Positions 29,055 through 38,290 are shown, numbered from the stretch's first letter. The stretch: 64,000 nucleotides of DNA from Haematobacter genomosp. 1 (GCF_002196855.1 NZ_NIPW01000008.1:124001-188000); one strand, 5' to 3'. Notes: a model not told the origin generated them from the letters alone. Numbers and translations are program-made.

Positions 29055-29651
29055 TCAGATCGGCTGGTGGCCGAGCGCCATGCGGAAGCGGTTCTTGACA
29101 TGGACGCCATCCCGCGGCGGCAGAACACGTGGCAGGTTCTCGGGCCTGATCTTCAGGGTGGCAAGGCGCAACCCGTCCCGCTTGTAGATGTCATCGCGGA
29201 GCGATTGCACGCCCGTCATATCGGTGATCCGCCCCGTGTGCGGAAAGCCGCATGCGGCCGCCACCTGATCAAGCTCGATACCGCGCCCCGCATGGCTCTC
29301 CTGCATGCCGGTTTCGCCGAAGTGACCGTTGTCCAGAATGGCAAGGGTCAGGTTCTGCGGCCTGCGGAGGGCGATGGTGGCCAATGCGCCGAAGCCCATC
29401 AGGGATTCACCGTCTCCCGTCAGAACGAGAACGGGCTTGTCGGTCTGGGTCGCGGCGATACCGAGGCCCACCATCGCTGCCGAGCCCATGGCGGCCCACA
29501 GATAGTAGTTGTTGTCGTGATCACCCGCCGCCATCACGTCATAGGAGGCAGACCCCAGTCCCGTGACCACCAGCAGATCCTTGCGGTCCGCCAGAAGGGC
29601 ACGCACGACCTCGCGGCGGTCAAGCGAGCCGCCTGCTTTCACTTCACCCAT
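29055..29651 (-). CDS. ThDP-dependent 2-oxo acid decarboxylase, beta (ThDP-binding) subunit
   Basis: 198 residues. The ThDP/Mg-binding motif begins at LTGDGESLMGFGAL and ends at LAILDN. This C-terminal half resembles the beta subunit of sulfopyruvate decarboxylase (ComE) and phosphonopyruvate decarboxylase. It overlaps the alpha gene by 13 bp. The likely reaction is non-oxidative decarboxylation of a 2-oxo acid to an aldehyde. Whether the substrate carries a sulfonate, phosphonate or carboxylate cannot be decided from the sequence. Confidence 0.85.
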   Translation of the reverse strand: MGEVKAGGSLDRREVVRALLADRKDLLVVTGLGSASYDVMAAGDHDNNYYLWAAMGSAAMVGLGIAATQTDKPVLVLTGDGESLMGFGALATIALRRPQNLTLAILDNGHFGETGMQESHAGRGIELDQVAAACGFPHTGRITDMTGVQSLRDDIYKRDGLRLATLKIRPENLPRVLPPRDGVHVKNRFRMALGHQPI

Positions 29652-30181
29652 TTCTTCTCTCCGATCAGGCGCTGACCCAGAAGGACGGCGGTTGCGCTAT
29701 CTCCGTTGAAGGCCATGGTCGCCGCGCCATGGATCAGCGGTTCGACATCTTCCGGTCGGTCAGCCCGCCACACCATCACACCCATGGCGCGCAGCGTTTC
29801 CTCCGTCGCCTGACCCATCGGGTTTTGCCAGCCGTTGAATTCCGCCCAGTCGCCCCGCATCGTGATGACCATGAGCAGTGGAAACCGCGCGACCTGCTGC
29901 AAGGCCAAGGTGTTGATGCAGTTGCCGACACCGGAGCTTTGCATGAGCAGGGCGCCCCGCTCGCCGCCAAGCCACGCACCCGCGAGATAGCCGATGCCTT
30001 CTTCCTCCGTCGTCAGCACGACGGAATTCATCTCATTATCGGCCTCGGCATGCCGGATGGCCGCGGAATGTCCGGCATCCGGTACGTAGGCGACATGCTT
30101 CACGTCATGGTTCTTGAGGACGCGATAGACATCCTCCTGCCAGTTCGGCTCAGCCGGAGCATCCGGCGCAGACCTGTCCAT
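29639..30181 (-). CDS. ThDP-dependent 2-oxo acid decarboxylase, alpha (pyrimidine-binding) subunit
   Basis: 180 residues, corresponding to the N-terminal ThDP-enzyme domain as in ComD of sulfopyruvate decarboxylase. The catalytic glutamate that activates the cofactor is in TTEEEGIGYLAGAWLGG; LLMQSSGVGNCINTL follows. It forms the split enzyme with the downstream beta subunit. The gene lies 100 bp downstream of the LysR gene on the same strand. Its ATG is preceded by a weak GGGAGTG. Confidence 0.85.
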   Translation of the reverse strand: MDRSAPDAPAEPNWQEDVYRVLKNHDVKHVAYVPDAGHSAAIRHAEADNEMNSVVLTTEEEGIGYLAGAWLGGERGALLMQSSGVGNCINTLALQQVARFPLLMVITMRGDWAEFNGWQNPMGQATEETLRAMGVMVWRADRPEDVEPLIHGAATMAFNGDSATAVLLGQRLIGEKKWVK

Positions 30182-30281
30182 TGTTCCACTCCCTGCACTG
30201 TTCGGGAGAGCTTACCGTCGGGGGCATATAAAGAATAATGTTAGTATTTTCTTTGAGATATAGCGGTAATAGATGGCTCGT

Positions 30282-31202
30282 TTACAGGAGCGTCCCTTTC
30301 CAAATTCCGCTTTCCACCCTTTCCTGCGTCAGCCGGATGAACAATTCGCCGACGTAGCGGGCCGCCGGACTGACGGGCCGATCGGCAGAGTAGCAGAGCA
30401 CCAGCTTACGTTCCGGTGCGGGATCGACAAGCGGCGCGCAGGACAGTTCGCCCGCGGCCAAAGACCTGTGAATGGGGGCGACCGGCAGGATCGTCGCACC
30501 GAAGCCGGCACGTGTGAGGTCGATCATGGAGGCAAAGGAATCGGCTTCGATCACCTGTGTAAACGTGATACCCGCCACCCGCGCACAGTGATCGAAAATG
30601 GCGCGCAGCCCGTGGCGCGGACTGGGAAGCACGAGCGGCTGGAGAGCCAGATCGCGGAACCGGACAGGCCGATCCTCACAGAGAGCGCCCGAGGGGCCGA
30701 TCAGGAACAGGCTTTCCATGAGCACCGGCCTTACCCGGAGCGAGCGCGTGGACGCCGGGTCATAGGAGATCATCACGTCGAGTTCTCCCCGCGCCATCCA
30801 GTCCACCAGATAGCCTGCGAAGGCGGAGGAGAACCGGACGGCAAGTTCAGGGTGATCGTTCTTGATCTGGACCATCAACGGGACTGTCATGAGTTCTGCG
30901 ACGGTGGGCGTTGCGCCGATCCGGACCAACCCGCGGAAAGAGGATCGCCCCTCTTCCACCGCCCCACGCAGGGAATCAATCTCCGCGAGCACCCGAAGCG
31001 CGTGATCCACCGCCGCCTGACCTGCCGGCGTGATAGCCACGCCGCGGCCGTGGCGTTCAAAAAGCGGCACCCCCAGCTCCTCCTCCAGCAGACGTATCTG
31101 CCTGCTGAGCGCGGGCTGCACGATATTCAGCCGGTCGGCGGCCTTGCTGATACTGCCCAGTTCGGCCACGTGGACGAGGGTGATGAGTTGGTTGATTTCC
31201 AA
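30282..31202 (-). CDS. LysR-family transcriptional regulator
   Basis: About 306 residues. The N-terminal winged helix-turn-helix reads SISKAADRLNIVQPALSRQIRLLEEELGVPLFER, followed by a periplasmic-binding-like effector domain. I place the start at a TTG (31202) because GGAGG lies eight bases upstream and MEINQL is the family's usual N-terminus; ATG 31238 would add 12 residues and has no ribosome binding site. It diverges from the acyl-CoA dehydrogenase operon across a palindrome-rich region and precedes the decarboxylase/ALDH genes, so it may control both arms. Confidence 0.88.
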   Translation of the reverse strand: MEINQLITLVHVAELGSISKAADRLNIVQPALSRQIRLLEEELGVPLFERHGRGVAITPAGQAAVDHALRVLAEIDSLRGAVEEGRSSFRGLVRIGATPTVAELMTVPLMVQIKNDHPELAVRFSSAFAGYLVDWMARGELDVMISYDPASTRSLRVRPVLMESLFLIGPSGALCEDRPVRFRDLALQPLVLPSPRHGLRAIFDHCARVAGITFTQVIEADSFASMIDLTRAGFGATILPVAPIHRSLAAGELSCAPLVDPAPERKLVLCYSADRPVSPAARYVGELFIRLTQERVESGIWKGTLL

Positions 31203-31562
31203 GACCTGCGCCTCCGCTACCTGACGGAAGGATGACATGTCGTCATAATGCGACACCAGCCGGAACAGCGCCGCGAAAGCCCCGCTCGTCCATATGTTTT
31301 CGCTAATATGGGAGGGTTTCGTAATCTGCTGCCACGGCAGGAAGGGCGCAACGCGCGTCGAAGCGGCTTACCTTGAGGGTCATGACCCTCAAGCCCGCGG
31401 AGCAATAGCGGCAATTGCAATTAAACAACGTAATGCCCTCGCATGAGGGCCACCCTATTCATGCCGATCCGGTATAGGTGGTAGCATCATCATATATTTG
31501 ATGTATCGCCACACCTGCTGCACACTTCGCGAAACGATGAGAGGTTTGGGGAGAGTCGGGGT
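31203..31562. promoter_or_regulatory. Divergent promoter region with paired GAGGG/CCCTC palindromes
   Basis: Two inverted repeats share the same half-site. A perfect 22-bp palindrome at 31372-31393 has the half-site CTTGAGGGTCA. The second, GCCCTC-GCAT-GAGGGC, is at 31435-31450. A third short inverted repeat, CATCATATATTTGATG, is at 31488-31503. The first two are candidates for LysR binding sites controlling the divergent transcripts. Promoter boxes could not be fixed. Confidence 0.5.
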
Positions 31563-32726
31563 ATGTTTGATCACGGCGCGGACGATTATCAGGATATCCG
31601 GGATGCGGTTCGGGCGCTTTGCGCAGAATTCCCCGATGAATACCACCGCAAGATCGATGAGGCGCGTGGCTACCCGGAGGAGTTCGTCGAGGCGCTCACA
31701 CGAGCGGGCTGGATGGCCGCACTGATCCCGGAGGAGTACGGCGGCTCCGGGCTTGGGTTGACGGAAGCGTCGATCATCATGGAGGAGATCAACCGGTCGG
31801 GCGGCAATTCGGGCGCCTGCCACGGGCAGATGTACAACATGAACACGCTCGTCCGGCATGGCTCGGAGGAGCAGCGGCGCAGATATCTGCCGAAGATCGC
31901 CAGCGGTGAATTGCGCCTGCAATCCATGGGCGTGACCGAGCCGACCACCGGAACGGATACCACCAAGATCAAGACCACCGCCGTTCGCAAGGGTGACCGC
32001 TATGTCATCAACGGCCAAAAGGTCTGGATCAGCCGGGTGCAGCATTCCGACCTGATGATCCTGCTCGCCCGCACCACGCCGCTGTCGGAGGTCAAGAAGA
32101 AATCCGAGGGCATGTCGATTTTCATCGTCGACATCAAGGAGGCGATGAAATCGGGCATGGAAGTGCGCCCGATCCTGAACATGGTCAATCACGAGACCAA
32201 CGAACTGTTCTTCGACAACCTCGAAATCCCCGTGGAAAACCTGATCGGCGAGGAAGGCAAGGGCTTCAAGTATATCCTCACCGGCCTCAATGCAGAGCGG
32301 ACGCTGATCGCGGCCGAGTGCATCGGAGACGGTTACTGGTTCACCGACAGGGTCGTGAAATATGTCAGCGAACGCAATGTCTTCGGTCGGCCCATCGGCC
32401 AGAACCAGGGCGTGCAGTTCCCGATCGCGGAGGCCTATATCGAGATAGAGGCCGCGAACCTCATGCGGTTCGATGCCTGCCGCCGCTATGACGCGCACGA
32501 GGATTGCGGCGCACAGGCCAACATGGCGAAGTATCTTGCCGCAAAGGCAAGCTGGGAGGCGGCGAATGCCTGTCTCCAGTTCCACGGGGGCTTCGGTTTC
32601 GCCTGCGAATACGACGTGGAGCGGAAGTTCCGTGAAACCCGTCTCTATCAGGTTGCACCGATCTCGACCAACCTCATCCTGTCCTATGTCGCCGAACACG
32701 TTCTCGGCCTGCCGCGGAGCTTCTGA
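31563..32726 (+). CDS. Acyl-CoA dehydrogenase
   Basis: 387 residues. FAD-linked alpha,beta-desaturation of an acyl-CoA. Family motifs are GSGLGLTEASIIMEEINRSGG, LQSMGVTEPTTGTDTTKIKT, YVINGQKVWISRVQHSD and, at the C-terminus, CLQFHGGFGFACEYDVERKFRE. It is the first gene of a tightly coupled four-gene operon (its stop overlaps the CoA-transferase start as TGATG). In context a methylsuccinyl-CoA-type substrate fits, but this is inference; related enzymes act on many acyl-CoAs. Confidence 0.9.
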   Translation: MFDHGADDYQDIRDAVRALCAEFPDEYHRKIDEARGYPEEFVEALTRAGWMAALIPEEYGGSGLGLTEASIIMEEINRSGGNSGACHGQMYNMNTLVRHGSEEQRRRYLPKIASGELRLQSMGVTEPTTGTDTTKIKTTAVRKGDRYVINGQKVWISRVQHSDLMILLARTTPLSEVKKKSEGMSIFIVDIKEAMKSGMEVRPILNMVNHETNELFFDNLEIPVENLIGEEGKGFKYILTGLNAERTLIAAECIGDGYWFTDRVVKYVSERNVFGRPIGQNQGVQFPIAEAYIEIEAANLMRFDACRRYDAHEDCGAQANMAKYLAAKASWEAANACLQFHGGFGFACEYDVERKFRETRLYQVAPISTNLILSYVAEHVLGLPRSF

Positions 32727-33832
32727 TGGTGTATCAGCCGCTGAAGGGCCTGACGGTCGTCGCCATCGAGCAGGCCGTCGCGGCTCCGTTCACCACCTCC
32801 CGGTTGGCGGATGCCGGAGCGGAAGTCATCAAGATCGAGCGGCCGGAAGGTGATTTCGCGCGCGGTTACGATGACGTGGCCAACGGGCAGTCGAGCTATT
32901 TCGTCTGGCTGAACCGGGGCAAGACCTCCGTCACGCTCGATCTGGCGAGCGATGAGGGCCGGGAGGAGCTGGCGCGGTTGCTGGACGGGGCCGACGTGCT
33001 CGTTCAGAACCTTAAGCGCGGGGCGCTCGAAAAGCTCGGCTTTTCCTTCGAGCGTCTGGCGCAGGAGTGGCCCCGGCTCATCACCTGCTCGATCACCGGG
33101 TATGGCGAGAACGGGCCGATGGCCGATCGGAAGGCCTATGATCTGCTGATACAGGCCGAGTCCGGTTTGTGCTCGATCACCGGCGGGCCTGAAGCCGCGG
33201 CTCGCGTCGGTATTTCCATCGTCGATATCGCGACGGGAGCCACCGCTCATGCCGCCATTCTCGAAGCCCTGATCGCGCGGGGGGTGACGGGCAGGGGGGC
33301 ACAGATTTCTGTCTCCATGTTCGATGTGATGGCCGACTGGCTCACCGTCCCGCTGCTGAACCATGAGGGTGGCAAGTCGCCACGGCGGCTTGGCATGGCC
33401 CATCCGTCCATCGCGCCTTACAGCGTGTTCACCTGCAGTGACGGCAAGCCGATCCTGATCTCCGTGCAAAGCGACCGGGAGTGGCGCAAGCTGGCAGATG
33501 TATTTCTGGGGCGGCCCGAACTGGGCAGCGATCCGCGCTTCGCGACCAACGTGGCCCGGGTGCGTAACCGGCCGGAGACCGACAGCCTGGTCGCCGAAGG
33601 TTTCGCGCGCCGAACGGCGGAGGAGGCAAGCCTTGCACTTCTCAAGGCGGATGTCGCCTTCGCCTCGGTCAGCGACATGCAGCTGCTGTCACAACATCCG
33701 CATCTGCGGCGCATCACGGTGGAGACGCCCAACGGACCGGTCAGCTACCCCGCGCCGGCCGCCGTTATCTCCGGCGAGCAGCGCAGCTATGGGCCAGTGC
33801 CCGCTTTGAACCGGGTGGAGGTCAAGGCATGA
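32726..33832 (+). CDS. Type III (CaiB/BaiF) CoA-transferase
   Basis: 368 residues. Family signatures are AAPFTTSRLADAGAEVIKIERPEGDFAR, FVWLNRGKTSVTLDLASDEG, VLVQNLKRGALEKLGF and SITGYGENGPMADRKAYDLLIQAE. Members move CoA between carboxylic acids such as succinate, mesaconate, itaconate or malate. Here it sits between an acyl-CoA dehydrogenase and a hydratase/lyase pair, consistent with activating a C5 dicarboxylate. It overlaps the next gene by ATGA. Confidence 0.9.
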   Translation: MVYQPLKGLTVVAIEQAVAAPFTTSRLADAGAEVIKIERPEGDFARGYDDVANGQSSYFVWLNRGKTSVTLDLASDEGREELARLLDGADVLVQNLKRGALEKLGFSFERLAQEWPRLITCSITGYGENGPMADRKAYDLLIQAESGLCSITGGPEAAARVGISIVDIATGATAHAAILEALIARGVTGRGAQISVSMFDVMADWLTVPLLNHEGGKSPRRLGMAHPSIAPYSVFTCSDGKPILISVQSDREWRKLADVFLGRPELGSDPRFATNVARVRNRPETDSLVAEGFARRTAEEASLALLKADVAFASVSDMQLLSQHPHLRRITVETPNGPVSYPAPAAVISGEQRSYGPVPALNRVEVKA

Positions 33833-34665
33833 CCGTGGATATCGATTACTTGCGGGAGTGGATCGGGCGCGGTGAGCGGAAATCCGAGCGTGTCACGCAG
33901 GCGCTGGTGGAACGCTTTAACGCCACGCTGGATCTGGACGGCGATGCGAGGGACGGGGATGCCGCCCCCCTGCTCATCCATCTCTGCCTCGCGCCCCCTG
34001 CCGCTCCGACTGCCAGCCTGGGGGTGGACGGGCACCCCGCGCGGGGCGGTTTCCTGCCTCCCGTGCCGCTGCCGCGCCGGATGTGGGCCGGAGGAGCATT
34101 TGCTTTTCACGACGCGATCCGCGTGGGGAAGCAGGTAACGCGCATCTCCACCATCCGGGACGTGACCTTGAAAGAGGGGCGCACCGGGCCGCTTTGCTTC
34201 GTCACGGTGGACCACCGGATCGAGAGTGACGACAGGCTGGTGATCGAAGAACGGCAGGACATCGTCTATCGCAATGCGGACGCGCCGGGCGGCACCCCGA
34301 AACCGGTGGAACCGGCGGCGCGGGGGATGCATAGCACCCCGGTCACTCCCACGCCGCCGTTGTTGTTTCGTTATTCCGCGCTGACATTCAACGGCCACCG
34401 TATCCACTACGATCAGCCCTATGTGACCGGAGAGGAGGGCTATCCCGGTCTCGTGGTCCATGGGCCGCTTCAGGCGACGCAGCTTGTGCAGTTCGCCGCA
34501 AAACTGCGTGGCAGCAGTCCCGCCCGCTTCGACTTCCGCTCGCTGTCTCCGTTGTATGATACCGCCGATTACACGCTCAATGCAGAGACTGACGGCGACG
34601 GCCTGCGGCTCTGGACTGCCCGCGTCGATGGGCCGGTGGCGATGGAAGCACGTGCGACATGGTGA
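33829..34665 (+). CDS. MaoC/HTD2-like hydratase, mesaconyl-C4-CoA hydratase type
   Basis: 278 residues, the length of double-hotdog FAS1-like hydratases. Motifs are MWAGGAFAFHDAIRVG, QDIVYRNA, and the catalytic-loop region FRYSALTFNGHRIHYDQPYVT followed by VVHGPLQATQLVQ. Relatives hydrate mesaconyl-C4-CoA or itaconyl-CoA to citramalyl-CoA. The adjacent CoA-ester lyase supports that reading. It overlaps the lyase gene by 7 bp. Confidence 0.83.
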   Translation: MTVDIDYLREWIGRGERKSERVTQALVERFNATLDLDGDARDGDAAPLLIHLCLAPPAAPTASLGVDGHPARGGFLPPVPLPRRMWAGGAFAFHDAIRVGKQVTRISTIRDVTLKEGRTGPLCFVTVDHRIESDDRLVIEERQDIVYRNADAPGGTPKPVEPAARGMHSTPVTPTPPLLFRYSALTFNGHRIHYDQPYVTGEEGYPGLVVHGPLQATQLVQFAAKLRGSSPARFDFRSLSPLYDTADYTLNAETDGDGLRLWTARVDGPVAMEARATW

Positions 34666-35441
34666 CCGCCATTCGGGCGCCGTTGTTCGTGCCGGCAAAC
34701 CGGCCCGAGCGTTTCGCCAAGGCCGCAGCTTCAGGCACTGACGCGGTGATCCTTGATCTGGAGGACGCGGTTGCCGCCGATGCGAAGGACACGGCCCGCG
34801 CCGCGCTGACCGCCGATTTCACGGATCTGCCGGTCATCGTGCGGATCAATGCCCTCGGAACGCCCTGGCATGAGGCGGATATCGCGGCGGTCGCAGCGCT
34901 TCGCCCGGCTGCGGTGATGCTGCCCAAGGCGGAGGAGGCGGGCACGGTGGCGGCCGTGGCGGCGCAGGTCGGTCTGCCCGTTATAGCTCTGGTGGAAACG
35001 GCGCGTGGGCTGGCTGCGGCACGATCCATCGCCGCGGCGGAAGGTGTCATGCGGCTTGCCTTCGGTTCGGTCGATTTCTGCGCCGATCTGGGATGCGCGC
35101 ATCTGCGAGAGGTTCTGCTTCCTGCGCGGTTCGAACTGGTTCTTGCCTCGCGCCTTGCGGGGATCGCCGCCCCCCTCGACGGTGTGACGGTGCAACTGGA
35201 TGACCTGTCCGTGAGCGGTGAAGACGCCGCCCATGCCCGCTCGCTCGGGATGACGGGCAAGCTTTGCATCCATCCGAAGCAGGTCGGGGTCATCCGCAAC
35301 GCCTTTGCCCCCTCGGAAGCAGAGATCGACTGGGCGCGCCGGGTGATCGCGTCCGGCGATGGTGCGGTTTCCGTCGATGGCGCAATGGTGGATGAGCCCG
35401 TACGCCTTCGCGCCCGCGCCATTCTCGCAACGGCGGGCTGA
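34659..35441 (+). CDS. HpcH/HpaI-family CoA-ester lyase (citramalyl/malyl-CoA lyase type)
   Basis: 260 residues. TIM-barrel lyase with RAPLFVPANRPERFAKA, VILDLEDAVAADAK (Mg-binding acidic residues), IVRINALGTPW, LPKAEEAGT, ALVETARGL and KLCIHPKQVGVI. Family members cleave citrate-, malyl-, beta-methylmalyl- or citramalyl-CoA. At the end of this operon, cleavage of citramalyl-CoA to acetyl-CoA and pyruvate is the most coherent assignment. Either ATG 34659 or GTG 34662 could start it. Confidence 0.87.
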   Translation: MVTAIRAPLFVPANRPERFAKAAASGTDAVILDLEDAVAADAKDTARAALTADFTDLPVIVRINALGTPWHEADIAAVAALRPAAVMLPKAEEAGTVAAVAAQVGLPVIALVETARGLAAARSIAAAEGVMRLAFGSVDFCADLGCAHLREVLLPARFELVLASRLAGIAAPLDGVTVQLDDLSVSGEDAAHARSLGMTGKLCIHPKQVGVIRNAFAPSEAEIDWARRVIASGDGAVSVDGAMVDEPVRLRARAILATAG

Positions 35442-35999
35442 TACCCTTGGGGCTGACGCCCTTGAGAGCCGGTTCTCCGTCGCGGCGAGCCGTGCCGGAA
35501 AGTTTGCGTGGGTGCATGGGCGCGGCCACGTCTCCTGCAGATCGCGACTTGTGGAACGCAGCCACCCCTCCCGCTTCACATACGCAGGAGGGGTGTTAAA
35601 GTGACGCTCGATGCTCCGCCCAACCGGCTTGTTGATCTCATGGAAGCGCCAGCATTCCCAACGATGCCTAGGCAAGTACCTTCGACCGATGCCCGGATCA
35701 GCTATCCCTCCTTCCGACCGAATAGTGGCGGCGGGCGGTGCGCGGGTGTGGTTATCATCGCCGCATGGCAAGGATTTGCTCGGCCTGATAGCGGGATGAC
35801 GACTATACGTGCGGTCGGATTAGCGCCTCTGGGAGCACGGTAGCGAGTGATGCAAGCAGCACCGCCCCGCAACAGATGACAGCGCCGTCCCCGCGATCAC
35901 TCCAGCTTCGGATCCACCAGCTTCGGATTGACGCTCGCGGCGAGATGAAGAAACCTCTCCCATCTTGTTCCCCGCCTGGCCACTGGATCCGAAAGAAGC
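35442..35999. other. 558-bp intergenic region, no gene recognised
   Basis: The region lies between the lyase operon and the histidine kinase, both on the plus strand. Apart from the hairpin at 35563-35595 I see no gene, repeat or known RNA motif. Open frames of 60-110 codons exist on both strands but look like GC-rich chance frames. Confidence 0.4.
35563..35595 (+). terminator. Hairpin after the CoA-ester lyase operon
   Basis: CACCCCTCC (35563-35571) pairs exactly with GGAGGGGTG (35587-35595) around a 15-base loop; TTAAAG follows. It lies about 120 bp after the operon's last stop. It is a terminator candidate with a poor U tract. Confidence 0.45.
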
Positions 36000-37367
36000 A
36001 TGACACCCGCTCCCTCAAGGCAAGGAAAGCACCGTACCGGACGGGCCGCGTTTGCTGAGCCCATGAGGCAGTTCATCCTGCTCGCCGGCAGCGTGCTGCT
36101 TGCCGGGATGATCGGCACCGGCTTCTGGGTCAACGGGGAGGTCCGAAAGATCGTCACGCACAATGCCGGGGCCGTCACGGCGCTCTATGTCGATGCGATG
36201 ATCACCCCGGCCGCGCAGGATCTCGAACTGCCGGGAGGGATTGGCGATGCCACCCGCACCCTGCTGGAGGAGATCGTGCGGCGCGGAGAGCTGAGCCGGC
36301 AGGTGTCGGCTTTCAAGCTCTGGAACACGGCGGGGGAGGTCGTGTACAGCACCCGGCCCGGGATGACCGGCCAGACCGGGAGAGACAATCCGCGGTTGAG
36401 AGCCGCCCTTGACGGTCAGGTTCACGCCGCGCTGCGCAGGGTGACCATGCCGCCGGAAGCCGAACCGCAGGATCTGATGGAGGTCTATAGCCCCGTCCAT
36501 TCGACGACCACCGGTCAGGTCATCGGCGCGGCAGAATTCTATACCGGCAGCGAGACCTTGCGCGCGAACCTGTTTCGCAGCCAGTTGAACAGTTGGCTTG
36601 CCGTCGGGCTGGTGACGCTGGGAATGTTTGCGGCCCTCTACACCCTTTTTGCCCGCAGCGCGCGGACGATCAGGCAGCAGAAAGCGGCGCTTGACGACAA
36701 GATCTCCGAGCTTTCGGCTTCGCTCCACAACGATGCTCTGGCTCGGAAAGTGGAGCGGGCAAATCAGCGCGCCACGGAGATCAACGATCTCACGCTGAAG
36801 AGGCTGTCGGCAGATCTGCATGGCGGGCCCGCGCAACACCTCGCCTTCGCCGCGATGCGCCTCGACGGCGTCAAGGGACAGGAAGAGGTGGCAGAGGCGG
36901 TGGACGCTGGCCTGACCGAACTGCGCTTCATCTGTCGCGGCATGGTGTTGCCCGAACTTCGCAAGCTCGACGTTGCGGCGATTATCCGCCGCGCCGTCGC
37001 CGCGCATGAAGCCAGAGTGCGGCAGGGCGTCACGCTCCACATGCCGGATACGCTGGCGGCATTGCCGCTTCCGCTGCGCAACTGCATCCATCGTTTCGTG
37101 CAGGAAACCCTCAACAATAGCGCCCGCCACGCGCCGCGGGTTGATCTGGCGGTGCGTGTCCGCTCCACGGATGGCGGCATCGGTATCGAGGTTACCGACA
37201 CCGGTCCCGGCTTCGATCCGGGCGCCGAAACCGCGGGGCTGGGGCTGGCCGGACTGCGGGAACGAGCGCTCAGCCTGCGCGGAACATTCAGCTTGCGCAG
37301 CGGCGAGGGGGCAGGCACATCCGTTGCCATGTGGTTGCCCGCATGCGCCGAAAGCAAAGCTCCATGA
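36000..37367 (+). CDS. NarL-type sensor histidine kinase
   Basis: 455 residues. One N-terminal membrane segment (FILLAGSVLLAGMIGTGF), a periplasmic sensor of about 150 residues and a second segment (WLAVGLVTLGMFAALYTLF) precede the cytoplasmic part. The phospho-acceptor is probably H274 in SADLHGGPAQHLAF, in the HisKA_3-like dimerisation helix; the ATPase domain shows ETLNNSARHA and VTDTGPGFDPG. ATG 36063 (MRQFILL) is an alternative start. The stop overlaps the response regulator start (ATGA). The neighbouring iron-type ABC transporter genes suggest the pair may regulate them. Confidence 0.87.
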   Translation: MTPAPSRQGKHRTGRAAFAEPMRQFILLAGSVLLAGMIGTGFWVNGEVRKIVTHNAGAVTALYVDAMITPAAQDLELPGGIGDATRTLLEEIVRRGELSRQVSAFKLWNTAGEVVYSTRPGMTGQTGRDNPRLRAALDGQVHAALRRVTMPPEAEPQDLMEVYSPVHSTTTGQVIGAAEFYTGSETLRANLFRSQLNSWLAVGLVTLGMFAALYTLFARSARTIRQQKAALDDKISELSASLHNDALARKVERANQRATEINDLTLKRLSADLHGGPAQHLAFAAMRLDGVKGQEEVAEAVDAGLTELRFICRGMVLPELRKLDVAAIIRRAVAAHEARVRQGVTLHMPDTLAALPLPLRNCIHRFVQETLNNSARHAPRVDLAVRVRSTDGGIGIEVTDTGPGFDPGAETAGLGLAGLRERALSLRGTFSLRSGEGAGTSVAMWLPACAESKAP

Positions 37368-38044
37368 CACGCATCCTGATCGTTGACGACCACCCGATCT
37401 TCCGACGCGGCTTGGCCCTGTCCCTCGCCGAGGCGGGAGATCTCGTGGTTTGCGGAGAGGGGGCCACGGCGGAGGAGGCTGTTTCCCTTGCCCGGAGCCT
37501 GCGGCCCGATGTGGTTCTGCTCGATCTTTCGCTGCCGGGGGGCGGATTGTCGGCGCTGCCTGCGCTGCGCCTTCTTACCGGGGTGGCCGTCGCGGTGCTG
37601 ACCGCCTCGGAGGACAGTGACGATCTGACCAACGCTTTGTCGGCGGGGGCGGCGGGATATATCGTCAAGGGCGTGGGAGGCCGCACATTGATCGACGCGG
37701 TGCGCACCATTGCCCGGGGGGAGGGTTACGTTACTCCGACGGTCGCCGCCCGTGTCATCTCCGAGATGGGGCGCGACGCAAGGATGAGCCTCCCCGCCTG
37801 CAACGATCAGCAGGCGGGACTTCGTGCGCGTCTGCTGGACCAGCTCACCCCGAGGGAGTCCGCGGTGCTGAGGCTAGTGGCCGAGGGACGGTCCAACAAG
37901 GAAATTGCCCGCCTTACGGAAGTGCATGAAAAAACGGTCAAAAATCACATGACCCGCATTCTCTACAAGCTGAACGCCCGCAACAGGACAGAGGCCGCAA
38001 TGCTGCTGCGTGGTGAACGGGGCGGGGTCGGGACACCGGACTAA
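37364..38044 (+). CDS. NarL/FixJ-family response regulator
   Basis: 226 residues starting MTRILIVDDHPIF. The receiver domain has the phosphorylation site D54 in VVLLDLSLPGG and the conserved lysine in GYIVKGVGG. The C-terminal LuxR-type helix-turn-helix reads LTPRESAVLRLVAEGRSNKE, continuing to VKNHMTRILYKL. It is the partner of the histidine kinase immediately upstream. About 250 bp without an obvious gene follow before the transporter genes. Confidence 0.92.
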   Translation: MTRILIVDDHPIFRRGLALSLAEAGDLVVCGEGATAEEAVSLARSLRPDVVLLDLSLPGGGLSALPALRLLTGVAVAVLTASEDSDDLTNALSAGAAGYIVKGVGGRTLIDAVRTIARGEGYVTPTVAARVISEMGRDARMSLPACNDQQAGLRARLLDQLTPRESAVLRLVAEGRSNKEIARLTEVHEKTVKNHMTRILYKLNARNRTEAAMLLRGERGGVGTPD

Positions 38045-38290
38045 AGTCCCGGAAGGTCCGGCATTGGTCCCGGGCCAATTTCGATGAGTTTTTTTGTCGG
38101 CTATGCATTCCGCGACAGGCCGTGGGCCCGCGGAAAGGGAAATCCTCCGCCCATGGTGTCGCCTTCAGCCAGACCCGCGCGATGCGAAGGGGCCAGCAAA
38201 CGAGCATGCAGTCGGCAGGCCAACCGGTAATCGTCGGGGCGCCACCACCACCGGGCCCGCAACTGCCGGGCCGATTACGAGGATATACCG

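Noticed and set aside
36015-37370. 451-codon frame antisense to the histidine kinase
   Set aside because: High-GC shadow frame; the plus strand encodes a clear kinase with all catalytic motifs.
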